DNA of 56,030 bases from Candidatus Villigracilaceae bacterium (lineage in GTDB: Bacteria; Chloroflexota; Anaerolineae; Anaerolineales; Villigracilaceae), in the NCBI GenBank assembly GCA_026645935.1, contig JAPKMP010000023.1, positions 1 to 56,030 on the forward strand, in the 5' to 3' direction. The position numbers and the translations under genes were made by a program. How positions within the stretch are numbered: position 1 is the stretch's first letter; each line of letters starts with the position of its first letter. Positions 43,477 through 51,300 of this stretch are shown one piece after another. Below the pieces are notes generated by a model. The model was given only the letters and a program-made list of their open reading frames with translations, had not been told where the DNA came from and searched no databases.

Positions 43477-44232
43477 ATGGCAAAAGTGATCATCCTCGGG
43501 GCATCGAACGCGATACCGACAAAGGAAAGCGAAAATACCCACATGGTCATTGTGGGAGCCGAACGCACTGTATTGGTAGATTCGGTCAGTAACCCGATTC
43601 TGAGGCTCGAGCACGCCGGGCTGGACTTCAATGAGTTGACTGACATCATTGTCACGCATTTCCATCCCGACCATGTTTCCGGCATCCCGCTCCTGTTGAT
43701 GGATATGTGGTTGATGGGCAGGCAGAAGCCTTTGAATATTTACGGCTTGCATTACACCCTAGACCGTCTGGAAGACCTGATGGGTTTTTATAACTGGTCG
43801 GAGTGGCCTGAGTTCTTCCCCGTCGTGTTTTACCGATTGCCGACAAAAGAGATGACGCATGTGTTGACCTGCCCTGAATTTTCCATTAACGCCTCGCCAG
43901 TGCGACACATGATCCCGAACATCGGTCTGCGGATCGAGTTTACCGAAAGTAAAAAGGTAATGGCATACTCCTGTGACACTGAACCTTGCGACGAGGTTGT
44001 CCGGCTGAGCGCAGGCGCGGATGTGTTGATCCACGAAGCGACAGGTGAGGCGCCGGGTCATTCTTCTGCGATACAAGCAGGAGAAATCGCAACAAATGCA
44101 GAAGTCGGAAGACTTTTTTTGATTCACTATCCCACCGGCAGGTTCAAGAGAGGCGATATTGTTGCGGAAGCCTCAAAGGCATATCATGGCGAAATCGCGC
44201 TCGCGAAGGATTTCATGAAATTGGAGTTTTAA
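43477..44232 (+). CDS. MBL-fold metallo-hydrolase (RNase Z-like)
   Basis: 251 aa. Metal ligands are visible in THFHPDHVSG (HxHxDH, with F/P between), the H in PVRHMIPNIG, the D in SCDTEPCDEVV, and later His in HEATGEAPGHS and LIHYPTG. The order matches the RNase Z/ElaC-like and related phosphodiesterase branch. A tRNA 3'-end role is possible but not proven, since the exosite characteristic of RNase Z is not seen. The gene has its own promoter and starts with ATG 6 nt after the -10 box. It is convergent with the HNH gene, sharing a terminator hairpin. Confidence 0.8.
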   Translation: MAKVIILGASNAIPTKESENTHMVIVGAERTVLVDSVSNPILRLEHAGLDFNELTDIIVTHFHPDHVSGIPLLLMDMWLMGRQKPLNIYGLHYTLDRLEDLMGFYNWSEWPEFFPVVFYRLPTKEMTHVLTCPEFSINASPVRHMIPNIGLRIEFTESKKVMAYSCDTEPCDEVVRLSAGADVLIHEATGEAPGHSSAIQAGEIATNAEVGRLFLIHYPTGRFKRGDIVAEASKAYHGEIALAKDFMKLEF

Positions 44233-44253
44233 CGATTTCAACCATCATTTGCC

Positions 44254-44282
44254 AGAAAAAATCCCCGCACCTGGGGGGATTT
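44254..44282 (-). terminator. Intrinsic terminator of the HNH gene (possibly shared)
   Basis: AAATCCCC (44259-44266) pairs with GGGGATTT (44275-44282). On the minus strand the stem is followed by a run of T (TTTTTTC), a good terminator for the HNH gene ending at 44287. In the plus direction the T-run is only TTT, so it would be weak for the MBL gene. Confidence 0.8.
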
Positions 44283-44286
44283 CGAA

Positions 44287-44790
44287 TTACCAGCCCGAAA
44301 CATACGGTTCCCATTCGCGGTTATCACTGAGATGCTTGCCGAAAATATATTTCGCATCCGCGGGCGGCTCTTTGGGAATATGCAAAAGCCGCATATGAGC
44401 TTCATCAACTTTGCGCCCGCCCTTGCGATGATTGCACAACGAACAGGCGGTGACAAGGTTTGTCCACACATGCCTGCCGCCCATATGCCGGGGAATCACG
44501 TGGTCGATGGTCAGGCTTCCCTCCCGTTTGCCGCAATACTGGCAGGTATAATTGTCACGCCGGAAGACCTCGCGGCGTGTTAATTTGACGCGCGGGCGCG
44601 GACGATGAATCTGCGATTCAAGTCGAATGACCGATGGACGCGGGATCAATTGCGTAATGGTGCGGATGTGTCCGCGTCCGTTCGCGATCATACCGGCTTT
44701 TCCCGCAAGGATCAAAGTGACCGCCCGTCGCGTTGTGCAGACATGGATCGGCTCAAAATTTGCGTTGAGCACCAATACGGGTTCGTTCAT
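44287..44790 (-). CDS. HNH endonuclease domain protein
   Basis: 167 aa from ATG 44790; the frame opens further upstream but MNEPVLVLNANFEPIHV is the family-typical start. The HNH core reads CQYCGKREGSLTIDHVIPRHMGG...WTNLVTACSLCNHRKGGR, with the two CxxC zinc knuckles and His residues. Small HNH proteins of this type (often listed as HNH endonuclease family) are widespread single genes in Chloroflexota, Cyanobacteria and Actinobacteria; no restriction partner is present. Function is unproven. TATAAT at 44812-44817 (minus) would give a 14-nt leader without a good Shine-Dalgarno. It is divergent from the TIGR01777 gene. Confidence 0.85.
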   Translation of the reverse strand: MNEPVLVLNANFEPIHVCTTRRAVTLILAGKAGMIANGRGHIRTITQLIPRPSVIRLESQIHRPRPRVKLTRREVFRRDNYTCQYCGKREGSLTIDHVIPRHMGGRHVWTNLVTACSLCNHRKGGRKVDEAHMRLLHIPKEPPADAKYIFGKHLSDNREWEPYVSGW

Positions 44791-44874
44791 AAGGTTCCGA
44801 TAATCTGCGTGATTATACATCCAGAACGACAATTCGGTGAATGTGCCCTTTGAGGTACCATTGCAGGAGTAATG

Positions 44875-45759
44875 ATGAATATACTTATCGCAGGCGGTTC
44901 CGGTCTTCTGGGATCTGCTCTGAAAAGATCCCTCCTCGCCGACGGATACAAAGTGTTCATCCTATCGCGAAATAGCGGCGGGATCGACACCATTAAATGG
45001 GACGGGCTTACCACGAAGGACTGGGGACACCGCATTAATGAAATGGGTGCGGTGATTCATATTACCGGGAGGAGCACCGCCATTTGGCCCTGGACGGCCT
45101 CAAGGAAGAAATCCCTCGAAGATTCACGCATCCTTCCCGGACTTGCGCTTGTTCAAGCCATTCGGGAAGCGAATCACCGCCCGAGCCTTTTTGTGCAATT
45201 TTCCGGCATCAATTATTATGGCTTGCGTGGTGATCTTGCCGACGAATCCACCCCGCCCGGTGACGATTTCCTCGCTCGGTTGACGGTCAAATGGGAGGAT
45301 GCGACCCGAGCCGTCGAGGAGTTTGGCATTCGCCGCCTCGTTCTACGCACTTCGGTCGTTCTGGCAAGGGAGAATCCGTTGATGTTTTTAATGTCCCTGC
45401 CTGTGAAAATGTTCGTCGGGGGAAGGATCGGTTCCGGAAAGCAGGCGTTTCCGTGGATTCATATCAAAGATTGGGTCGGGGCTGCCCGGCATTTGATGGC
45501 GGATAAAAATGCACACGGAGCATATAATCTGGTCGCGCCCGTCCAGACTTCCCTGGAGGCTTTCTCGAAGGAACTTGCCCAAACGCTTCACCGCCCGTAT
45601 TGGTTTCCTCTGCCAGACTTTTTAATGCGGAACGTTTTAGGAGAAATGGGTATCATGATCCTCGATGGCAGGTTTTCGCAGCCCAAACGATTGCTGGAAT
45701 CCGGGTACCAATTTCAGTTTCCGGGTCCGCGTGAGGCGCTGGCCGATTTGTATGGTTAA
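44875..45759 (+). CDS. TIGR01777 family NAD-dependent epimerase/SDR39U1-like protein
   Basis: 294 aa from the ATG at 44875 (GGAG 5 nt upstream); another ATG directly before (44872) is too close. The Rossmann motif is GGSGLLGSALKRSL. FVQFSGINYYG and PWIHIKDWVGAARHLM are characteristic of the TIGR01777/YfcH family. The C-terminal domain (DUF1731-like) starts near AYNLVAPVQTSLEAF. Function of the family is not settled; the fold implies a short-chain reductase or epimerase using NAD(P). It is followed 22 nt later by a lipoprotein gene. Confidence 0.88.
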   Translation: MNILIAGGSGLLGSALKRSLLADGYKVFILSRNSGGIDTIKWDGLTTKDWGHRINEMGAVIHITGRSTAIWPWTASRKKSLEDSRILPGLALVQAIREANHRPSLFVQFSGINYYGLRGDLADESTPPGDDFLARLTVKWEDATRAVEEFGIRRLVLRTSVVLARENPLMFLMSLPVKMFVGGRIGSGKQAFPWIHIKDWVGAARHLMADKNAHGAYNLVAPVQTSLEAFSKELAQTLHRPYWFPLPDFLMRNVLGEMGIMILDGRFSQPKRLLESGYQFQFPGPREALADLYG

Positions 45760-45781
45760 GTCAAAGGAGATGATTAAATCC

Positions 45782-46453
45782 ATGAAAAAAATTTCCATCC
45801 TGTTGTTGTTACTGCTTGCGGCATGCGGTCCTTCCCGGGAATCGCAGGTTGTTCTTCCCAATCTTTTGCCGACGGCGACGGCTTATATCGACCCTTCCTA
45901 TCCGACAGCACAGGCAAACCTGAGTGCTCCGCAGCAAACCGCTGCTGGTATCGAAGTGCGCATGAACCGCGCGTGGGTGGAGGGTAAAAACGTCAATGCT
46001 GAAGTTTGTTTTACCCTGCCGGATGCATCCGATTGGTCCATCTGGGCGGCAAGTTTGACGTACGGCAATACATACTTGCAGGAATATGGAACGACGTTGG
46101 TAAGCCTCCAGGAATCCGCGAATGGCCAGCCTGGTCAGAGGTGCGATATTTTGACCTTTGTCGTCCCGCCGGATGCGGATTTGACGAATTCTGTGATTGC
46201 GATCGACGCCATCTCTGCAGTGCCCCAGCTGACAGACTACTGCGATATCTATCTTCCAAAGATCCAGGAAGCCATGCTTGAAAGGGGAACTGGCATCTCA
46301 GTGGATTGTTTCGATGTGAACGGCACCCTGACCATGCAGATCACCGGCAAACCCGCTGAGATGTCGCAGGAACAGGCGGAACAAATCGTCTACAGCGACG
46401 AGTTTTATACGGTACGCGGTCCGTGGAGTTTCCCGTTCAATTTGTCGCAATAA
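45782..46453 (+). CDS. Lipoprotein of unknown function
   Basis: 223 aa from ATG 45782, giving MKKISILLLLLLAACGPSRESQ with an excellent lipobox (LAAC, Cys15). AAGGAG lies 12-17 nt upstream; an ATG at 45770 overlaps that site and is unlikely. The mature protein has a beta-rich middle (GIEVRMNRAWVEGKNVNAEVCFTLPDASDW) and several Cys, and no recognised domain. The last third mentions ITGKPAEMSQEQAEQIVYSDEFYTVRGPW. Its position between a TIGR01777 protein and the tyrS leader suggests no shared pathway. The tyrS promoter -35 overlaps its last codons. Confidence 0.75.
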   Translation: MKKISILLLLLLAACGPSRESQVVLPNLLPTATAYIDPSYPTAQANLSAPQQTAAGIEVRMNRAWVEGKNVNAEVCFTLPDASDWSIWAASLTYGNTYLQEYGTTLVSLQESANGQPGQRCDILTFVVPPDADLTNSVIAIDAISAVPQLTDYCDIYLPKIQEAMLERGTGISVDCFDVNGTLTMQITGKPAEMSQEQAEQIVYSDEFYTVRGPWSFPFNLSQ

Positions 46454-46470
46454 AATTCCTGATGTATAAT
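46442..46470 (+). promoter_or_regulatory. Promoter of the tyrS leader
   Basis: TTGTCG (46442-46447), 17-nt spacer, then perfect TATAAT (46465-46470). Six bases (ACCGGC) separate it from the leader-peptide ATG at 46477, so the transcript would begin at or within a base or two of that ATG. Confidence 0.7.
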
Positions 46471-46476
46471 ACCGGC

Positions 46477-46527
46477 ATGTTTCTCAAACTTTCTGCCACG
46501 CAATACCCTTATTATCCCCGCTCATAG
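46477..46527 (+). CDS. Tyr-rich leader peptide of tyrS (attenuator control peptide)
   Basis: A 16-codon frame that reads MFLKLSATQYPYYPRS and stops at TAG (46525-46527). Tyr codons are at 46504 (TAC), 46510 and 46513 (TAT TAT), interleaved with Pro. It starts 6 nt after a TATAAT box with no Shine-Dalgarno, as in three other likely leaderless genes here. Directly downstream are an antiterminator and an intrinsic terminator that share bases, then tyrS. A ribosome stalled at the Tyr codons for lack of Tyr-tRNA would leave the antiterminator free; one that reaches the stop codon would cover its 5' arm and let the terminator form. Evidence is sequence-only, but the arrangement is specific. No Rho-like or T-box signal was seen. 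Confidence 0.72.
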   Translation: MFLKLSATQYPYYPRS

Positions 46528-46571
46528 CCCAACTGCGATGGTGTCAATGAACGCGCCCCATCATCGCGGGC
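46527..46571 (+). promoter_or_regulatory. Antiterminator of the tyrS attenuator
   Basis: GCCC (46527-46530), a 4-nt bulge AACT, then GCGATGGTG (46535-46543) pair with CATCATCGC and GGGC (46559-46571): 13 pairs including one G-U. The 5' arm starts at the leader stop codon. The 3' arm takes bases 46568-46571, which belong to the terminator's 3' arm, so the two structures exclude each other. Confidence 0.7.
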
Positions 46572-46583
46572 GCGTTTTTGTTT
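46550..46583 (+). terminator. Attenuator terminator upstream of tyrS
   Basis: AACGCGCCC (46550-46558) pairs with GGGCGCGTT (46568-46576), nine pairs with a 9-nt loop, followed by TTTTTGTTT. This is a strong intrinsic terminator placed 23 nt after the leader stop and about 40 nt before tyrS, so it must be bypassed for tyrS to be expressed. Confidence 0.88.
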
Positions 46584-46623
46584 GTATCATTACGACCGCA
46601 CGGTCTTGCAAGAGGAGAAGCAA

Positions 46624-47835
46624 ATGAACATTGATGAGCAAGTTGAACTGCTTATGCAGGGAACCGATTATGGCGACAAAGAGTTACAGAAAGCCATGGC
46701 TGCGGAACTGCGGGAACGGTTATTGATATCGGACAAGGAAAAACGCCCGCTGCAAGTGTACTGCGGTTACGACCCGACATCGACGGATTTACATCTGGGG
46801 CACACCATTTCCATGCGAAAGCTGCGTCAATTTCAGGACCTGGGCCATGATGTGACCTTTTTGATCGGAAACTATACGGCCTTGGTCGGCGACCCTTCGG
46901 ATAAAAATAAGGCGCGTCCGGTCCTCACCCAGGAGCAAGTCGCTGAAAATTCAAAAACATACGCCGAGCAGGCGTTCCGTGTATTGGATCGCTCAAAGAC
47001 AAAGGTCCGATACAACGGGGAATGGCTGGGCGAACTCTCGCTGGTGGATTTGATCCGACTTGGACAAAATTTCACCGTCCAACAATTCTTGGCGCGCGAG
47101 AATTTTGCAAGGCGCCTTGAAAAAGGAGAGCCGATCTTCCTGCACGAAACATTCTACGCGCTGATGCAAGGTTACGATGCCGCTGCAATGAAAACCGATG
47201 TGCAGGTCGGCGGATCGGACCAGTTGTTCAACATCATCGTGGCGGGACGTAAACTTCAGGAAACCCTCGGCCAGAAGCCGTTGGTCGGCATTATCACCGG
47301 CATATTGCCCGGCACAGACGGCATCCAGCGAATGTCCAAATCCACGGGCAACATTGTGCCCATCAACACCGGCGCGGACGATATGTTCGGCAAGTTGATG
47401 TCGATCCCGGATTCCGCGCTGGGAATCTATATGCGGCTTGTCACCCGCTTCAGCCCGCATGAAATTGCACAGATCGAGAAGGATGTGACTTCAGGGGCGC
47501 TTCATCCACGAGATGCGAAGATGAAAATGGCGGGGGAGATCACCAGTATCTTCTACGGTGAGGCGGAGGCTGAGTCGGCGCGGGAAAATTTTGTCAAGAT
47601 GTTCCAACAAAAGGAAGTTCCCGATGAAATGCCGGAGTATGAGTTGGAATCTGGTCAGACCATTGTCGATGTGATCCTCGGGGCGGGGATGGCGGAGAGT
47701 AAAAGCAAAGCGCGGCAGTTAATCGACCAAAAGGGCGTCCGCCTCGATGGGGAAGTGCTCATGCGGGGCGATGCTATATTTCCACATCCGGGTGTCTTGC
47801 AAGTCGGCAAACGGCGCTTTGTGCGTGTGAGGTAA
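46624..47835 (+). CDS. tyrS: Tyrosyl-tRNA synthetase
   Basis: 403 aa from ATG 46624 (AGGAG 6-7 nt upstream); the frame opens at 46582 but only this start has a site. Class I motifs: VYCGYDPTSTDLHLGH (HIGH as HLGH) and MSKSTGN (KMSKS). VGGSDQLFNI binds tyrosine/adenylate. The last 60 residues are an S4-like RNA-binding tail (LESGQTIVDVILGAGMAESKSKARQLIDQKGV). The long SDKNKARPVL insertion and S4 tail fit the TyrRS type common in many bacteria. It charges tRNA-Tyr with tyrosine. Expression is probably attenuated by a Tyr-rich leader peptide. A hairpin follows at 47841. Confidence 0.95.
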   Translation: MNIDEQVELLMQGTDYGDKELQKAMAAELRERLLISDKEKRPLQVYCGYDPTSTDLHLGHTISMRKLRQFQDLGHDVTFLIGNYTALVGDPSDKNKARPVLTQEQVAENSKTYAEQAFRVLDRSKTKVRYNGEWLGELSLVDLIRLGQNFTVQQFLARENFARRLEKGEPIFLHETFYALMQGYDAAAMKTDVQVGGSDQLFNIIVAGRKLQETLGQKPLVGIITGILPGTDGIQRMSKSTGNIVPINTGADDMFGKLMSIPDSALGIYMRLVTRFSPHEIAQIEKDVTSGALHPRDAKMKMAGEITSIFYGEAEAESARENFVKMFQQKEVPDEMPEYELESGQTIVDVILGAGMAESKSKARQLIDQKGVRLDGEVLMRGDAIFPHPGVLQVGKRRFVRVR

Positions 47836-47840
47836 AACGA

Positions 47841-47870
47841 AAAGAGGACTCCTGAAAAAGAGTCCTCTTT
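47841..47870. terminator. Hairpin between convergent tyrS and tRNA genes
   Basis: Perfect 10-bp stem AAAGAGGACT/AGTCCTCTTT (47841-47850 with 47861-47870). In the plus direction the stem itself ends in TTT, and in the minus direction it is followed by TCGTTTTA. It is probably a shared weak terminator for tyrS (+) and the tRNA cluster (-). Confidence 0.6.
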
Positions 47871-47871
47871 G

Positions 47872-47943
47872 AGGCGTCGACGGGATTTGAACCCGTGAAT
47901 GAGGGTTTTGCAGACCCTTGCCTTACCACTTGGCCACGACGCC
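47872..47943 (-). tRNA. tRNA-Cys(GCA)
   Basis: Reverse strand folds as a 72-nt tRNA. Acceptor stem GGCGTCG/CGACGCC; anticodon loop reads TCTGCAAAA with anticodon GCA; T loop is GTTCAAATC. Discriminator is U, as expected for tRNA-Cys. CCA is not encoded. The D loop is short (GTGGTAAGGC region). Confidence 0.93.
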
Positions 47944-48000
47944 GATAAACAAAAGGATTGCTGACCGAAAGCGATGTTCAATCTGCAATCCTCCAGTTTG

Positions 48001-48072
<72 letters not shown>

Positions 48073-48096
48073 GTTTTCGACCGGTTTGGTCGAGAG

Positions 48097-48169
48097 TGCC
48101 GAGACCCAGGATCGAACTGGGGACACCGCGATTTTCAGTCGCGTGCTCTACCAACTGAGCTATCTCGGC
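48097..48169 (-). tRNA. tRNA-Phe(GAA)
   Basis: Reverse strand folds with acceptor GCCGAGA/TCTCGGC, D loop AGCTCAGTTGGTAGAGC, anticodon GAA in CTGAAAATC, T loop GTTCGATCC, discriminator A. CCA not encoded. First of the three tRNAs from the promoter at 48201-48229. Confidence 0.94.
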
Positions 48170-48200
48170 CAAACCATAATCTTTTTATAAAGCGGTCGTG

Positions 48201-48229
48201 ATTTTACTCGTACTTAATGGGATTGTCAA
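48201..48229 (-). promoter_or_regulatory. Strong promoter of the tRNA-Phe/Gly/Cys cluster
   Basis: TTGACA (48224-48229), 17-nt spacer, TAAAAT (48201-48206) on the minus strand, with start near 48194 and tRNA-Phe at 48169. It is divergent from the rpoB promoter in the same 206-nt intergenic region. Confidence 0.85.
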
Positions 48230-48277
48230 GAAATGTATCGGGTAACAGCTGTTGAATGAAAAAGAAAGCTGATTTTC

Positions 48278-48306
48278 TTGACTTTTCATGATGGTTTCGA
48301 TATAAT
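48278..48306 (+). promoter_or_regulatory. Strong promoter of rpoB
   Basis: TTGACT (48278-48283), 17-nt spacer, TATAAT (48301-48306). The start point near 48313 gives a leader of about 60 nt. Five of six consensus bases in -35 and all six in -10. Confidence 0.85.
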
Positions 48307-48315
48307 GCTCAGTTG

Positions 48316-48330
48316 CTGTCCGCCGGACAG
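48316..48330 (+). other. 5'-UTR hairpin at the start of the rpoB transcript
   Basis: CTGTCC/GGACAG with loop GCC begins about 3 nt into the predicted transcript. It has no T-run sufficient for a terminator. It may protect the 5' end or act in autoregulation of rpoB; that is a guess. Confidence 0.5.
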
Positions 48331-48375
48331 TTCTAATTGTTTATATACGTCATTCACCCCATGTAGGAGAAAAGA

Positions 48376-51300
48376 ATGGCATCCTTGCCCCAGAAGAGTT
48401 ACGCGAGAATACCAGTCAGCCTAGATTTACCCAACCTGATCGAAGTACAGCTAGATTCATTTGAACGATTGAAGAAGGAGGGATTGGGGGACTTGTTCCA
48501 CGAAATCTCTCCGATCGAATCCTATAACAAGGGAATGAAATTATTCTTTCCCAGCCGCGGCCCCGAATCACAGCAGTGGGGGTTGAAATATTGGTTTGGC
48601 GATCCGAAACACACCATCGAAGAATGCGTCGAGCGCGACCTAACCTACGCCAGCCCTTTGTATGTATCCGTTCTGCTTGCTGGAACGGACGTCCCGGAAC
48701 CCATTAAACAGGATATCTTTTTGGGCGACTTTCCCGAGATGACTGACAAGGGCACATTCATTGTTAATGGAACGGAGCGTGTTGTCGTTTCGCAGTTGAT
48801 CCGTTCCCCGGGTGTTTATTTCGAAGCTCCTGCGGATCGCGCGACTGGACGCCTGCTTTCCATGGCTAAGCTGATCCCCGACCGCGGGGCATGGATGGAG
48901 TTCGAAACCCGCAAGTCGGATTATATTATCCTGAAATTCAACCGCAAAAGAACCGTTCCCATCACGGTATTTTTGCGCGCTCTTGCCGCCGTCAACGATG
49001 GAACAAAGGATTCTCCGATCAAACACGGCACAGACGAAGAGATCCTCTCCTTATTCAAGGATGTGGACAACAATCCCGACCGTCTGTTCATCACTTCCAC
49101 CATTAAGCAGGAACCGGATTGGGATCTAGGCAACCACACCATCGCTGAGGCGGCTTTGATCGAATTCTTCAAGAAAATGCGTCCGGGCGATCCCGCTACA
49201 CTCGACAACGCCCGTCAATTTCTCGAAGAGCAGCTTTTCGACCAACGGCATTATGACCTGGAGCGGGTGGGGCGCTATAAGTTGAATCAAAAACTCGACT
49301 TGAACATCCCAATCCCGCATCGCACAGTGACAAAGAATGATATCCTGCGGTTGATCCGTCGAATGATCCAGATCAATAACGGCTCGGAACGTTCGGACGA
49401 TATCGATCACCTCGGTAATCGCCGTGTCAAGACGGTGGGTGAGTTGATCCAGAACAAACTCCGCATTGGTTTGCGCCGCATGGAGCGCGTGATCAAGGAA
49501 CGCATGTCCATTCGCGACCAGGAACAGTTGTCGCCGGTGACCCTCGTCAACATCCGTCCGGTGGTGGCGGCATTGCGCGAGTTTTTTGGCTCTTCCCAGT
49601 TGTCTCAATTCATGGATCAGACCAATCCTTTGGCTGAATTACGCCACAAACGGACATTGTCCGCATTGGGTCCGGGTGGGTTGCGCCGTGAACGCGCCGG
49701 TTTCGATGTGCGTGATGTTCATCATTCCCACTACGGACGTATCTGCCCGATTGAAACGCCGGAAGGTCCGAATATCGGTTTGATCGGGCGTCTTGCCTCT
49801 TTTGCGCGCGTGAACGAATATGGTTTTATCGAAACACCCTATCGCAGGGTGTACAAATCCCTCCCCGCCGACAGCGATCTCCTGGACGGACGTACTCTCC
49901 GCGAAGATGTCTACGACCCGAAATCGGAGGAGCTGCTTTTCAAGGCGGGAACCGAGATAGATTCCAAGGTGGCGAAACGGCTGTCCCGCCTGAACTCGGA
50001 AATTGCCATCGTTCCGTTTGTATCCGACGATGTTGTTTACCTGTCCGCAGATGCTGAGGACAAATACACCATCGCCCAGGCAAATGCGGCGTTGACTGAA
50101 AAGAAGGAATTTTCGCGCGAACGAATTTCATGTCGATATCATTCCGGCTTCCTGTTTTCCACCGCCGAAAATCTGGATTTCATGGATGTTGCCCCGCATC
50201 AAGTCGTGGGCATCAGCGCGGCGTTGATTCCCTTCCTTGAACACGACGATGCCAACCGGGCGCTCATGGGATCGAACATGATGGCGCAGGCTGTGCCGCT
50301 GGTCCGGCCAGAAATTCCGCTTGTTTCGACGGGTATGGAAAGGCATGCTGCCCTGGATTCAGGCCAAGTCGTAGTGGCTGAGGCGGACGGTGAGGTTGTC
50401 TCCGTGACCGGATCAAGCATCACGGTCAAGGAAAAACGAACCGGCAACCGGATCTATCCGCTCCGCAAGTATCAGCGTTCCAATCAAAGCACATGCATCG
50501 ACCAGCGTCCTTCTGTTGTGAAGGGTCAGGTCATCAAAGCCGGTGACATTATCGCCGATTCGTCTTCGACCGATAATGGTCAACTTGCGTTGGGACAAAA
50601 TGTGGTCATCGCATTCCTCTCGTGGGAAGGAGGCAATTTCGAAGATGCCATACTGCTATCTGAACGTCTTGTTCAGGATGATCGTTTCACTTCCGTACAC
50701 ATCGAAAAGTACGAAGTGGAGGCGCGCGACACTAAACTGGGACCCGAGGAAATCACCCGCGATATTCCCAATGTCGGTGACGATGCCATCAAAGACCTCG
50801 ATGAAAACGGAATCATCCGCATCGGCGCCGAAGTCGGGCCGAACGATATTCTTGTCGGCAAGATCACGCCGAAAGGCGAGAAGGAACTTACTCCTGAAGA
50901 ACGTCTTTTGCGCGCCATCTTTGGCGAGAAATCCCGCGATGTGAAAGATACCTCCCTGCGGATGCCCCATGGTGAACGAGGCAAGGTCGTCGATGTAAAA
51001 GTATTTACCCGGGAAGAAAACTCTGACCTCGCCGCTGGCGTGGACCAGATGGTGCGTGTATCTGTCGCCCAGCGTCGCAAGATCACTGCAGGAGACAAGA
51101 TGGCGGGTCGGCACGGAAACAAAGGTGTAGTTTCGAAGGTTGTACCTGTCGAAGATATGCCGTTTCTTGAAGACGGCACTCCCGTTGATATCATCCTAAA
51201 TCCGCTTGGTGTGCCCGGACGTATGAATATTGGACAGGTTCTCGAAGTCCATCTCGGATGGGCGGCTAAGCGTCTTGGTTACCGCGCCCTTACCCCTGTG

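Noticed and set aside
43477-44232. Calling the MBL gene RNase Z (rnz) outright
   Set aside because: The metal ligands fit but the flexible-arm exosite of RNase Z is not visible, so only the MBL-fold family is claimed.
46582-46623. Upstream in-frame start of tyrS (MYHYDRTVLQ...)
   Set aside because: It would begin in the terminator's U-run, without a ribosome site; AGGAG lies before the ATG at 46624. The YHY is coincidental and not a second Tyr leader.
46471-46623. T-box riboswitch for tyrS
   Set aside because: The leader from promoter to tyrS is about 150 nt and shows no T-box sequence (AGGGUGGNACCGCG-like) and no stem I with a Tyr specifier loop; the leader-peptide model explains the structures better.
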